A stretch of 64,000 bases of DNA, taken from contig CAJOHO010000002.1 in NCBI GenBank assembly GCA_905234555.1, positions 113,499-177,498 on the forward strand, written 5' to 3'. This DNA comes from an uncultured Bacteroidaceae bacterium (GTDB lineage Bacteria > Bacteroidota > Bacteroidia > Bacteroidales > Bacteroidaceae). Within the stretch, counting starts at the first letter, position 1. Every line of letters starts with the position of its first letter. Of the stretch, positions 53,289 to 61,133 are shown piece by piece. The notes under the pieces are model-generated. The model did no database searches, was not told the DNA's origin, and worked only from the letters and a program-made list of their open reading frames with translations. The translations under genes and the position numbers were made by a program.

Positions 53289-53885
53289 ATGAAACGAATC
53301 CTTCTTTTGTCCTTCCTCATAACAGCCTCCACGCTGCAAGCCCAAATCAAACTGGGTGTGAAGGCTGGCGTCAGCACTACCGACTTTGTGCTGGGCAGCC
53401 AGTGTTTCGACTCTCCATACCACGGGGGTGTGTTCATTGGCGGCATTGCCCAGTTTAAACTGCCGCTCACGGGGCTCTATCTCGATGCCAGCCTGCTCTA
53501 CGAAACACGACGTATCAGCATGGAGAATGAGGCTGATTCGCATGTTGACCACGAAACAATCAAATACCTCACCCTTCCCATCAATGCAAAGATCGGGCTG
53601 GGAATGGGTAGTGTTTTCGGTGCCTATGTAGCTACAGGTCCCCAATTCTCATTCAATCTCGGTGAGAAAAAGATTTGGGAACAGAATTATGACATCAATG
53701 GTGCGTTTTTCAGTTGGAATATAGGTGGAGGCATTCAAATCCTCCATAAGATACAGGTGGGCTACAACTACAACATCGCTGTCAGCAAGACTGCTGAAGT
53801 CGATACCCATAACCTCTACACCAATATCCGTCACAGCAACGTCAAGGAAAACGTCCACCAGTTCATCATCACCTACCTCTTCTGA
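53289..53885 (+). CDS. PorT-like outer-membrane beta-barrel protein
   Basis: The protein has 198 residues with a signal peptide (MKRILLLSFLITASTLQAQ). The rest alternates as in 8-stranded barrels (IKLGVKAGVSTTDFVLG near the N-terminus; GVFIGGIAQFKLPLTGLYLDASLLYE; HQFIITYLF at the end with terminal Phe). PorT is a T9SS accessory protein; divergent placement next to porP-gldKLMN supports a T9SS link, though many Bacteroidetes barrels look alike. priA follows 8 bp downstream. Confidence 0.8.
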   Translation: MKRILLLSFLITASTLQAQIKLGVKAGVSTTDFVLGSQCFDSPYHGGVFIGGIAQFKLPLTGLYLDASLLYETRRISMENEADSHVDHETIKYLTLPINAKIGLGMGSVFGAYVATGPQFSFNLGEKKIWEQNYDINGAFFSWNIGGGIQILHKIQVGYNYNIAVSKTAEVDTHNLYTNIRHSNVKENVHQFIITYLF

Positions 53886-53893
53886 TCAAACCC

Positions 53894-55966
53894 ATGTTTG
53901 CCGATATTCTCCTGCCCGTCCCCTTCGAAAGCTTTACTTACTCCGTTCCTACCGAAATGGAGCAAGGTCTTTGCGTTGGTTCGCGTGTGCTGGTAGAACT
54001 CGGCAAGACCAAGAAATATGCAGGCATCGTTCTTCGTCTCCACCAGTCCCAACCTACTGGTGTACAGGTAAAACCCATCCTCAGCGTCTTAGATGCCAAC
54101 CCCATTGTTACCAATCGTCAACTCTCTTTCTGGCGTTGGCTGGCAGACTATTATATTTCGCCTTTTGGCGACGTCTATAAAGCTGCCTTCCCTGGTAGCA
54201 TGAAGCAGGAAAAGGAGAAGACCCGCCCCCAGCCCCTCCCTTGCAGGGCGGGGAGTAATTACTCCAATAATGGTGCACTGCAATTCGGTTTCGAGACTTT
54301 ACCTCCTCCTTCACCACTCACCCCTGCCCAGCAGGAAGCATACGACTCCATCCTAAAGTCCGTTGGTGATGGATCCCATATCACACTCCTTCATGGTGTT
54401 ACATCATCAGGTAAGACAGAGATATACATCCATCTCATTCAGAGATTCTTAAACGAAGGTAAACAGGTACTTTACCTCCTGCCGGAAATTGCGCTCACCA
54501 CACAAATCACCCAACGGCTTCAGCGCTTCTTTGGCGATGCCTTGGGAGTCTATCACTCCAAGTTTACCGACCGTCAACGTACAGAGGTGTATATGCGCCA
54601 GCTCAGTCCTCAGCCTTACGGACTCATCCTTGGTGTCCGTTCCTCTGTCTTCCTGCCTTTCCAGAACCTCGGACTCGTCATCATCGACGAAGAGCACGAA
54701 ACCTCTTACAAACAACAGGAGCCTGCCCCTCGCTATCATGCACGAAGTGCAGCCATCATGCTTGCGCGTCAATACGGAGCCAAGACGCTCTTGGGAACCG
54801 CTACACCCAGTCTGGAGACTTACCATCTGGCTCAGACGGGTCGTTACGGCTATGTGTCTCTCACTCAACGCTATGCCGACATGCAGCTGCCAGAGATCGA
54901 AGTGGTGGATATAGCTCGTTTGCGCTTCCAGAAACGAATGAAGGGCGCTTTCTCCCAGCAGCTCATTGACGCTGTGCAAGAGGCTTTGGATCGAAAAGAA
55001 CAGGTGATCCTCTTCCAAAATCGACGTGGCTTTTCTTCTTTCCTTGAGTGCAAGGAGTGTGGATGGGTACCTCGTTGTCAGCATTGTGACGTCTCACTCA
55101 CTTACCACAAACGACAGAACCAGCTCGTCTGTCATTACTGTGGTGCTGTCTATGCGCTCCCTGAGCGCTGTCCTGCATGTGAGGAAAAGGATCCCCAGAG
55201 TCAGACGGTCTCCTTGTCTGGAAAGTTTATTACAAAAGGAACTGGTACAGAGCGGATTGAGGAGCAGATTTCCGAGCTTTTCCCTTCGGCTCGAATTAGC
55301 CGTATGGATCTTGATACAGCCAAGACTCGTGGTCAGTACCAGCGTGTCATCGATGAGTTCTCCGACTACCAAAGCGATATCCTCATCGGCACACAGATGG
55401 TGAGCAAAGGCCTTGACTTCGACCGCGTTAGCGTGGTGGGTATCCTCGATGCCGACACGATGCTCAACCAGCCCGACTTCCGTTCTTACGAACGCACTTT
55501 TCACATGCTGGCTCAAGTGGCTGGGCGAGCAGGACGTAAGGGACATCGTGGACGGGTCATCCTTCAGACCCGCTCTGCAGACAATCCCATTATCCAGCAC
55601 GTTGTCAACAACGACTACGCAGCTATGTATCAGGAGCAGATGGAAGAGCGCCAGCTTTTCCGCTATCCGCCCTTCCGACGCATCATCTATGTTTATTTGC
55701 GTCATCGCGACAACGATCTCCTGCAACATCTTGCGGATGAGCACGCAGCTCTCCTGCGTTCTGTCTTCGGCGACCGAGTCTTGGGTCCTGATACGCCACC
55801 CGTAGGTCGCATTTCCTCCTTTCATATCCGCAAAATCATTCTCAAGATAGAACCGACAGCCTCCATCTCCTCTGTCCGCAATTCTCTCCTGAAGCTCCAA
55901 CAGCAACTCTTCACGCGCCCATACGCTACAAACCTCAATGTCTTCTACGACGTTGATCCCATGTAA
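53894..55966 (+). CDS. priA: Primosomal replication restart helicase PriA
   Basis: The protein has 690 residues, somewhat short. The N-terminal DNA-binding domain starts MFADILLPVPFESFTYSVP. Helicase motifs: Walker A HGVTSSGKTEIY, DEEH box IIDEEHETSY. The zinc-binding insert has paired Cys (CKECGWVPRCQHCD, CHYCG, CPACEEK). It reloads the replisome at stalled forks. Residues 113-130 (TRPQPLPCRAGSNYSNNG) are encoded by an in-frame palindromic element copy between the N-terminal and helicase domains. Confidence 0.95.
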   Translation: MFADILLPVPFESFTYSVPTEMEQGLCVGSRVLVELGKTKKYAGIVLRLHQSQPTGVQVKPILSVLDANPIVTNRQLSFWRWLADYYISPFGDVYKAAFPGSMKQEKEKTRPQPLPCRAGSNYSNNGALQFGFETLPPPSPLTPAQQEAYDSILKSVGDGSHITLLHGVTSSGKTEIYIHLIQRFLNEGKQVLYLLPEIALTTQITQRLQRFFGDALGVYHSKFTDRQRTEVYMRQLSPQPYGLILGVRSSVFLPFQNLGLVIIDEEHETSYKQQEPAPRYHARSAAIMLARQYGAKTLLGTATPSLETYHLAQTGRYGYVSLTQRYADMQLPEIEVVDIARLRFQKRMKGAFSQQLIDAVQEALDRKEQVILFQNRRGFSSFLECKECGWVPRCQHCDVSLTYHKRQNQLVCHYCGAVYALPERCPACEEKDPQSQTVSLSGKFITKGTGTERIEEQISELFPSARISRMDLDTAKTRGQYQRVIDEFSDYQSDILIGTQMVSKGLDFDRVSVVGILDADTMLNQPDFRSYERTFHMLAQVAGRAGRKGHRGRVILQTRSADNPIIQHVVNNDYAAMYQEQMEERQLFRYPPFRRIIYVYLRHRDNDLLQHLADEHAALLRSVFGDRVLGPDTPPVGRISSFHIRKIILKIEPTASISSVRNSLLKLQQQLFTRPYATNLNVFYDVDPM
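54225..54275. repeat. Palindromic element inside priA
   Basis: CCGCCCCCAGCCCCTCCCTTGCAGGGCGGGGAGTAATTACTCC matches the intergenic element at 2296-2327 in layout (CTCCCTGCAGGGAGGGGAG...TTACTCC). It has kept the reading frame open. Confidence 0.65.
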
Positions 55967-56003
55967 CGTGCTTCCCTTTCTTTTTCTTATTATATTATAT
56001 AGT

Positions 56004-56072
56004 TTCTCTTTTTAAGAAGAGAACCCTATATAAAAGATCATCCGCAACACCCCTGTCGGAGTATTGCGGATG
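56004..56072. terminator. Terminator region between convergent priA and lipoprotein genes
   Basis: Two hairpins, TTCTCTT/AAGAGAA (56004-56024) and CATCCGCAA/TTGCGGATG (56039-56072). Confidence 0.5.
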
Positions 56073-56095
56073 GATGAGTAGGGTAGGGAACACCC

Positions 56096-56473
56096 TTACT
56101 TCAGATTGCTGACGAAGTTGGCAATGCTGGAAGCATCAATACTGCTGGCATCAAGACCCGTGATTGCATCGATGGCGCTGTTAACGATAGTGTTGTCACC
56201 GACTACACTCTTGATCTGAGCAGCATTGTCCTTTACGATCTTCTGGTAATTGGGCAGCTGATCCTTCAGGGCTGTGATGTTCTCAACAGTAGCAAGGGCT
56301 TTAATCTTGTCCTTGATGGTGCCCAGCACCTTTTCAATACCCTTCTGGTCTTTCTTCTCAATCTGTTCAGTGAGCTGCTTGCCCAGTTCCTCAGATTCGT
56401 CCTTGGGTGCGTTACCACATGCAGCAAAGGTCATTGCCACTACGGCAAATGCCATTAACAAAAATTTCTTCAT
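56096..56473 (-). CDS. Small helical lipoprotein
   Basis: The start is at ATG 56473 (MKKFLLMAFAVVAMTFAACGN, lipobox TFAAC); the track start at 56557 is upstream of the signal. The mature protein of about 105 residues is charged and helical (EELGKQLTEQIEKKDQKGIEKVL) and ends DASSIDASSIANFVSNLK. No family recognised; predicted envelope lipoprotein. Confidence 0.8.
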   Translation of the reverse strand: MKKFLLMAFAVVAMTFAACGNAPKDESEELGKQLTEQIEKKDQKGIEKVLGTIKDKIKALATVENITALKDQLPNYQKIVKDNAAQIKSVVGDNTIVNSAIDAITGLDASSIDASSIANFVSNLK

Positions 56474-56645
56474 AATAGTTGTTTTTAAATAGGTGAATAA
56501 ATAGTTGAATAAATAGTTGTTTTCGTTTGATGGTGCAAAAGTACCTAAAATACTCAATATGGCAAAATTCTGAGCATATAATTTTTAGAAAAAGCAAGTA
56601 AAAACAACTTTTTTTGCTGTTTTCTGAAAAAAAAGCCTGGAAAAT

Positions 56646-56676
56646 TTTGTCAGTTTCAGAAAAAGCTGTACCTTTG
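56646..56676 (+). promoter_or_regulatory. Promoter of the tRNA cluster
   Basis: TTTG, 19 bp, TACCTTTG, 65 bp before tRNA-Val. Confidence 0.65.
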
Positions 56677-56741
56677 CACTCGCTTTCGGAAAGGAAGTCA
56701 AAAAAGCAAGCGGCTTGACACTAAAAAATCCACTCCGAAAC

Positions 56742-56816
56742 GGGCGTTTAGCTCAGCTGGTTCAGAGCATCTGCCTTACAAGCAGAGGGTCGGCGGTTCG
56801 AATCCGTCAACGCCCA
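56742..56816 (+). tRNA. tRNA-Val (TAC)
   Basis: Acceptor GGGCGTT/AACGCCC; anticodon loop CTTACAA. First of nine tandem tRNA genes. Confidence 0.95.
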
Positions 56817-56859
56817 CGCAAGAGTGATGAAAATCACGATTTGCACTTCATTTGTGGAC

Positions 56860-56933
56860 GGCTCGTTAGCTCAACTGAATAGAGCATCTGACTACGGATC
56901 AGAAGGTTATAGGTTTGAATCCTATACGAGTCA
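56860..56933 (+). tRNA. tRNA-Arg (ACG)
   Basis: Acceptor GGCTCGT/ACGAGTC; anticodon loop CTACGGA. Confidence 0.93.
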
Positions 56934-56946
56934 CAAGCAAGGTACA

Positions 56947-57029
56947 GGGCATATTCCAGAGTGGCCAAATGGGGCAGACTGTAAATCTGCTGGCTTTCGC
57001 CTTCGGTGGTTCGAATCCATCTGTGCCCA
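56947..57029 (+). tRNA. tRNA-Tyr (GTA)
   Basis: Acceptor GGGCATA/TGTGCCC; anticodon loop CTGTAAA; long variable arm as expected for Tyr. Confidence 0.94.
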
Positions 57030-57079
57030 CGACTTGAAGAAGCGTCTTCGGAAGGTCATAGTAGAACTTTGAATATTCT

Positions 57080-57152
57080 GCGGAAGTAGCTCAGTTGATA
57101 GAGCACTAGCCTTCCAAGCTGGGGGTCGCGGGTTTGAGCCCCGTCTTCCGCT
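57080..57152 (+). tRNA. tRNA-Gly (TCC)
   Basis: Acceptor GCGGAAG/CTTCCGC; anticodon loop CTTCCAA. Confidence 0.95.
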
Positions 57153-57167
57153 CAAGTTCAAAAGTCC

Positions 57168-57241
57168 GCCTCTTTAGCTCAGTTGGCCAGAGCACGTGAT
57201 TTGTAATCTCGGGGTCGTTGGTTCGAATCCGACAAGAGGCT
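57168..57241 (+). tRNA. tRNA-Thr (TGT)
   Basis: Acceptor GCCTCTT/AAGAGGC; anticodon loop TTTGTAA. Confidence 0.94.
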
Positions 57242-57340
57242 CAAGGTTTTTCTGAGTTGGGAGGATATCCAATCCGACAAAGCCTAAGAGCTTTGGAGAA
57301 GATATCGTCCGACAAGGTCAAAACATAACCCTTTGCATAA
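57242..57340. other. tRNA spacer with fragments resembling the tRNA-Thr 3' end
   Basis: AATCCGACAAAGCC and GTCCGACAAGGTC echo the tRNA-Thr end AATCCGACAAGAGGCTC, each after GATATC. Possibly local duplications. Confidence 0.35.
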
Positions 57341-57422
57341 GGAGAGGTGGCGGAATGGTAGACGCGCTACTTTGAGGGGGTAGTGGGCTCAGCCCGTGGG
57401 AGTTCGAGTCTCCTCCTCTTCA
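57341..57422 (+). tRNA. tRNA-Leu (GAG)
   Basis: Acceptor GGAGAGG/CCTCTTC; anticodon stem-loop CTACT-TTGAGGG-GGTAG; long variable arm. Confidence 0.93.
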
Positions 57423-57439
57423 CTTAGCAAAGAAAACAT

Positions 57440-57513
57440 GCTTCAGTAGCTCAGTTGGTTAGAGCACATGACTGTTAATCATGGGGTCGTTGGTTCAAGC
57501 CCATCCTGAAGCG
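57440..57513 (+). tRNA. tRNA-Asn (GTT)
   Basis: Acceptor GCTTCAG/CTGAAGC; anticodon loop CTGTTAA. Confidence 0.94.
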
Positions 57514-57525
57514 CAAAACAAAGAT

Positions 57526-57598
57526 GCGTCCTTAGCTCAGTTGGTAGAGCAATTGACTCTTAATCAATGGGTCCAGGGTTCGAGCCCCTGAGGGCGTA
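57526..57598 (+). tRNA. tRNA-Lys (CTT)
   Basis: Acceptor GCGTCCT/AGGGCGT; anticodon loop CTCTTAA. Confidence 0.93.
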
Positions 57599-57600
57599 CA

Positions 57601-57653
57601 AAGGGATGAAGGGTACATCACCCGAGCGTGAGCACCATCATCCCTTATTTTTT
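57601..57653 (+). terminator. Terminator between tRNA-Lys and tRNA-Ser
   Basis: AAGGGATGA/TCATCCCTT enclosing GGGT/ACCC and followed by TATTTTTT. Confidence 0.65.
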
Positions 57654-57738
57654 GGAGAGATGGCAGAGTGGTCGATTGCATCGGTCTTGAAAACCGACGT
57701 ACTGAGAGGTACCGGGGGTTCGAATCCCTCTCTCTCCG
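57654..57738 (+). tRNA. tRNA-Ser (TGA)
   Basis: Acceptor GGAGAGA/TCTCTCC; anticodon loop CTTGAAA; long variable arm. Its 3' end is repeated at 57895-57911. Confidence 0.95.
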
Positions 57739-57739
57739 C

Positions 57740-57858
57740 AAACGCAAAGGCTGGTTGAAGAAATTCAACCAGTTTTTTTGTAGGTAGGGAAGGAAAGTTC
57801 ACTTTTATTCCACTAACCTACAAAAAAGACTGAGGCACTTGTGCCAGCCTTTGCGTTT
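57740..57858. repeat. Nested inverted repeat immediately after tRNA-Ser
   Basis: Outer arms AAACGCAAAGGCTGG (57740-57754) and CCAGCCTTTGCGTTT (57844-57858), 15 bp perfect. Inner arms TTTTTTGTAGGT and ACCTACAAAAAA. A terminator hairpin CTGGTTGAA/TTCAACCAG with TTTTTTT (57751-57779) lies within. MITE-like shape, no ORF. Confidence 0.7.
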
Positions 57859-57894
57859 AGACGGTCTCCGCGGGAGCGTCTGGGATGCGCGAAG

Positions 57895-57911
57895 CGAATC
57901 CCTCTCTCCGC
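57895..57911 (+). repeat. Duplicated 3' end of tRNA-Ser (attachment-site-like)
   Basis: CGAATCCCTCTCTCCGC repeats the tRNA-Ser end CGAATCCCTCTCTCTCCGC with a 2-bp slip. Confidence 0.6.
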
Positions 57912-57916
57912 TGAAA

Positions 57917-57948
57917 GTCCAATGAGTAACATCGTTGGACTCTTTTTT
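57917..57948 (+). terminator. Terminator after the duplicated tRNA-Ser end
   Basis: GTCCAA/TTGGAC plus TCTTTTTT; possibly the original tRNA-Ser terminator, now displaced by the inserted segment. Confidence 0.65.
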
Positions 57949-58001
57949 GCGTTCAAGAGAGGTTGTTAACTCTGGCGAAAAATTCGTGCGTGCATGGTTG
58001 A

Positions 58002-58072
58002 GTTTTTACTCTTCCTCTGTCACTCAGCATAGCTCAAACAAGTTTTGCTCTGCCTTCGCTGCTCCATCGGTT
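58002..58072. repeat. Interspersed hairpin repeat, copy 3, inserted in array D
   Basis: CACTCAGCATAGCTCAAAC-aa-GTTTTGCTCTGCC. It interrupts the first unit of array D (CGTGCGTGCATGGTTGAG left of it). Confidence 0.55.
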
Positions 58073-58081
58073 TACATTTTG

Positions 58082-58250
58082 AGCACGCTCTGTTGAAATT
58101 TTGAGCGTGCACGAGTGGGTGGTCAGAGCACGCTTGAAATTTTGTTCAAGCACGCTCAAAATTTCGTTCAAGCACGCTTGAATTGCGCTGCGTGTTAACA
58201 CGAATTTCCGAAAGCATTAACATAAAATCTTGAGCTTGTTAACAGGGGGG
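58082..58250. repeat. 22-bp phased array D (left array of island 2)
   Basis: Units AGCACGCTC, AGCGTGCAC (23 bp), AGCACGCTT, AGCACGCTC, AGCACGCTT, TGTTAAC, CATTAAC, TGTTAAC; 22 bp otherwise. Same order, orientation and 23-bp exception as array B. Confidence 0.9.
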
Positions 58251-58263
58251 TAGATAGTAAAGA

Positions 58264-58505
58264 AAGATTCTGATGACACCTAAAGTACGATTAGTAGGCA
58301 AATATGTTGGTCAGAATGTTCATCTCTCCCCATCCGGCTCACAGCCCACCTGTCATATCCCCAATATACAAGTGCAAGGAAATCTGTTTCCTTTCTCTTT
58401 TTTCATTTTTTTCTCAACAATATTTCCTTGATTCAGTTTTTATTGGTAACTTTGCAGGTGAACTCCGCCACAAAGCTCTTTCGAGTGTTGGTGGAGTGGG
58501 ACATA
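58264..58505 (+). repeat. Conserved island block, copy 2
   Basis: Matches 19551-19812: GACACCTAAAGTACGATTAG, GGCTCACAGCCCACCTGTCA, AGGAAA/TTTCCT hairpin with T-run, TAACTTTG promoter (58447-58454) and GTGAACTCCGCCACAA with the CTCCGCCA/TGGTGGAG stem. Here the array is followed directly by the block, without the 11-bp inverted array seen in island 1. Confidence 0.7.
58447..58454 (+). promoter_or_regulatory. Cargo promoter of island 2
   Basis: TAACTTTG at the position homologous to TAATTTTG at 19753-19760. Confidence 0.55.
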
Positions 58506-58518
58506 ACATCGTCGAATA

Positions 58519-59241
58519 ATGAAAGTAAAAGTCATGAAAACAAGTATGAAGGCATTATACTTATTATCTATGCTTTTTCTTGTTGCTTGCAATCCGAGGT
58601 TGCAACAGCAGGAGAAGTCCCTAAGTGAGCAACGTGCTGAGACGGATACAGTTTTGGCTTTTCAGGGCATCAGAATATCTGAGCCTTTGGATTCTGCTCG
58701 CTATTATGAACTTGTAAAAGACCTTCCGGTTAAGCTATATACTGAAAGTAAGGATGAATTTACTTTTGATTTAGTCCAAATAAACGATGGAACTGCATAT
58801 CCAGGCGATATAGTCCACCGTCTCTCTTTGCAAGGAAATGTTGATAAGTCATACAATTTCCTTCACCTCATTGGATTGTATGTTGATAATTATGGGGATT
58901 TTTCGTACTACCAGCGTCTTGACCAAGAGGGCGAAGCTATGGGAACTTTCCCTTTAGGAGAAAAGAGTGAACTTAGTGGGAAACCTTGGACATATCAAGA
59001 TGCAATGAATGATTTTATGGAACATTGGAATTCCACGCTTTATCAGTTTGTTTTTGTTTGGGAATGGAAAAACCAATCCGTCATTCTTTTATATAATCCT
59101 CATGAACTCTCATTAAATAGTTCGGTAATTTATCTTGATGATGGTTTTACAACACGTCAGGCCGAAGAAAAAAGAAAGCAGAGGTTGAAAGAAGCAGAGG
59201 AACGCCAAATAGAAGAGGCGATAAAACGTCAACAGATATAA
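58519..59241 (+). CDS. Hypothetical lipoprotein (island 2 cargo)
   Basis: The protein has 240 residues. The start may be 58519 or ATG 58534 (MKTSMKALYLLSMLFLVACNP, lipobox LVAC). The mature protein is soluble, with an aromatic-rich middle (FVFVWEWKNQSVILLYNPH) and a charged helical tail (AEEKRKQRLKEAEERQIEEAI). No family recognised. It is A/T-rich compared with core genes and sits directly behind the conserved block promoter, in the place taken by the type IIG gene in island 1. Confidence 0.8.
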   Translation: MKVKVMKTSMKALYLLSMLFLVACNPRLQQQEKSLSEQRAETDTVLAFQGIRISEPLDSARYYELVKDLPVKLYTESKDEFTFDLVQINDGTAYPGDIVHRLSLQGNVDKSYNFLHLIGLYVDNYGDFSYYQRLDQEGEAMGTFPLGEKSELSGKPWTYQDAMNDFMEHWNSTLYQFVFVWEWKNQSVILLYNPHELSLNSSVIYLDDGFTTRQAEEKRKQRLKEAEERQIEEAIKRQQI

Positions 59242-59291
59242 TTGTTTTTAAGGGTCTTCATTATCTCACAATAGAAAAAACAATAAAAATA

Positions 59292-60011
59292 ATGAGCCGT
59301 AAAACTTATTTGATAGTATCTCTTGTTCTTGTTGCATTGATAGGATGTGGCAAAGATGAAGAAGAGGAGATTATAGAAGAAGAAACTAATGAATATATCA
59401 ATTCAGAAGCTGAATCAAATAGATATAGTCGTAGCGAAAGTGCAGAACAGAATCTTCTGATTAATGGTGGATTAGAGGAATGGAACTTTTTCCTACCAGG
59501 CAGTCCAAGTGATTGGTCTATACCTCATAATGAATATGTTCAACGCAATAAATCAATTGTTTATGAAGGAAATTTCTCTGCAAAGATGCAGTCAGAACAA
59601 ACAGGTGAAACTGCAAGAATAGATCAAAGAATATCAGTTGTCCCTAACCATAAATTAAGGATTCGTTTCCATTATTATGTAGAACAATGGAAATCCAAAG
59701 GAGCAAGAACTTATTGCTATTTCAGAACAGCGGCTGCAGAAGCTTACAACATCTCAACAGATGAATTGGAAGACTTTTATGGCAAAGATACTTATTACAT
59801 CATTCGTGGGGGAGGATATGGGTTAACATATTTCCCTCACGCGTTGAATGTTTGGCAGACTTTTGATGAAACAATTGAAGTCCCCCCAACAGCCAATTAT
59901 TTTGTTTTTGGGATTAATAGCTATCACGGAACAACCATCTACGTTGATGACTGCTGGGTTATTGACGTAACAGACACAAGTACAACAGGTATAACTCCTG
60001 TTTGGATTTAA
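59292..60011 (+). CDS. Lipoprotein with carbohydrate-binding-like beta-sandwich (island 2 cargo)
   Basis: The protein has 239 residues with a lipoprotein signal (LIVSLVLVALIGCGKD), then an acidic linker (EEEEIIEEET). The main domain reads NLLINGGLEEWNFF, SIVYEGNFSAKMQSEQTGETARIDQ and TIYVDDCWVIDV, the strand pattern of CBM4/9-like or galactose-binding-like modules. A surface-exposed binding protein is likely; ligand unknown. Probably cotranscribed with the preceding lipoprotein gene. A/T-rich. Confidence 0.8.
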   Translation: MSRKTYLIVSLVLVALIGCGKDEEEEIIEEETNEYINSEAESNRYSRSESAEQNLLINGGLEEWNFFLPGSPSDWSIPHNEYVQRNKSIVYEGNFSAKMQSEQTGETARIDQRISVVPNHKLRIRFHYYVEQWKSKGARTYCYFRTAAAEAYNISTDELEDFYGKDTYYIIRGGGYGLTYFPHALNVWQTFDETIEVPPTANYFVFGINSYHGTTIYVDDCWVIDVTDTSTTGITPVWI

Positions 60012-60070
60012 AAGAAGAAAGCACAGGATTTCAACGAAGACTCCGAAACCGTCCAACGATTACAGGAATG

Positions 60071-60106
60071 AAAAAACGAACAAGAATTTGCATTCTCCGG
60101 TTCGTT
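60071..60106 (-). terminator. Terminator of the 60105 gene
   Basis: AACGAAC/GTTCGTT with an inner hairpin and TTTTTT on the minus strand; it overlaps the stop codon. Confidence 0.6.
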
Positions 60107-60665
60107 AATCTCCTCCGAAATCCACTTTGGCAGCGACGGCAAAGCCGATTTCGTGGTTGGAGTAGTTGAGGGAGAGTTCCAGGAACTTGGTTGTGTAGGC
60201 TAAACGTACACCGTAAACGAAGTCGTGCCCGCGATGACCATGTGGTGCTTCAAACTCCTCGTTGCCGATCTTGATGCTCACGTCGCAACGGAGAAGTCCC
60301 ACGTAGGGCGTAAGCGAAATGTTGTTGCCCCATTTTCCATAGCGGAACGAAGGCCCCGCCTTCACCAAACATGTTGCAACATTTTCTTTGTAACCTTGCC
60401 CTCCTTTGTATGTGTCACGAGAAAAATAGGCTAAGCCTATGTATAACGACATGATTTGGGCATTAAGTGCCAGCAGATGAACTGGCATGATGTCGCAATA
60501 CACATCACCTCTGAGTGGGGTGTGGAGATAGTCATAACCAAGTCCCAGCGAACCAGAGGTGTTCCACCCTAACTTTACCACGTTGTCTGGGTCGTCGTAC
60601 ATTTCCTGCGCCCTCATGTTAGCTGTGGCTGATAGCAACAATAAAAGAAAAATAGACCTTTTCAT
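60105..60665 (-). CDS. Small outer-membrane-like protein (island 2)
   Basis: The start is at ATG 60665 (MKRSIFLLLLLSATANMRAQ, a signal peptide); the track start is 35 residues upstream. The mature part of about 166 residues has alternating aromatic strands (LGLGYDYLHTPLRGDVYCDIMPVHLL; LAYTTKFLELSLNYSNHEIGFAVAAKVDFG) as in small beta-barrels. Convergent with the lipoprotein pair. Unknown role. Confidence 0.8.
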   Translation of the reverse strand: MKRSIFLLLLLSATANMRAQEMYDDPDNVVKLGWNTSGSLGLGYDYLHTPLRGDVYCDIMPVHLLALNAQIMSLYIGLAYFSRDTYKGGQGYKENVATCLVKAGPSFRYGKWGNNISLTPYVGLLRCDVSIKIGNEEFEAPHGHRGHDFVYGVRLAYTTKFLELSLNYSNHEIGFAVAAKVDFGGD

Positions 60666-60937
60666 AAGCTTTATGTTTAGGTTTTGCTGCAAAGTTCGGA
60701 TAAAAATATGACATTTCCAAACTATATTCATTCGAATTTTATGTCTTCGGAAATATTTAGGGAAAACCAAACAAAGCCGTATGAAAAGCCGTACAGAGAA
60801 TAGGAGAAATCCGCACCATCTTTTCTAATCATTAGGGAAAGGATTATTTATATACTCAATAATTCTCATAGACTCTGATTCGTTCGCTGATGATGCGGGG
60901 ACTTCAGAAACGGCTCTTTTCGATAAAAAACGAAATT
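60666..60937. other. 272-bp stretch without a gene
   Basis: I see no convincing ORF or RNA. The right end (from about 60905) already resembles the left flank of array C. Confidence 0.5.
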
Positions 60938-61069
60938 AGTTAAGTGATTTGTGTTTTTCGCTTAATAAATTTTGCGGAATTTGTTAAGTCCGATTCCGAA
61001 AATACTTAACAAAAATGAAATAATTTGTTAAGTGATTCCACTACATTTGTTAAGTGTTTACGGATTTTG
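60938..61069. repeat. 22-bp phased array E (right array of island 2)
   Basis: Six exact 22-bp units: AGTTAAG, GCTTAAT, TGTTAAG, ACTTAAC, TGTTAAG, TGTTAAG. Unit order and most linker bases equal array C; differences are scattered single bases. Confidence 0.9.
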
Positions 61070-61133
61070 TTGAAATTGGATGTCAAGGAGCAGTTGTGCC
61101 ATCATTGCTGATGTCTGATGGGAGAAGGGTGGT

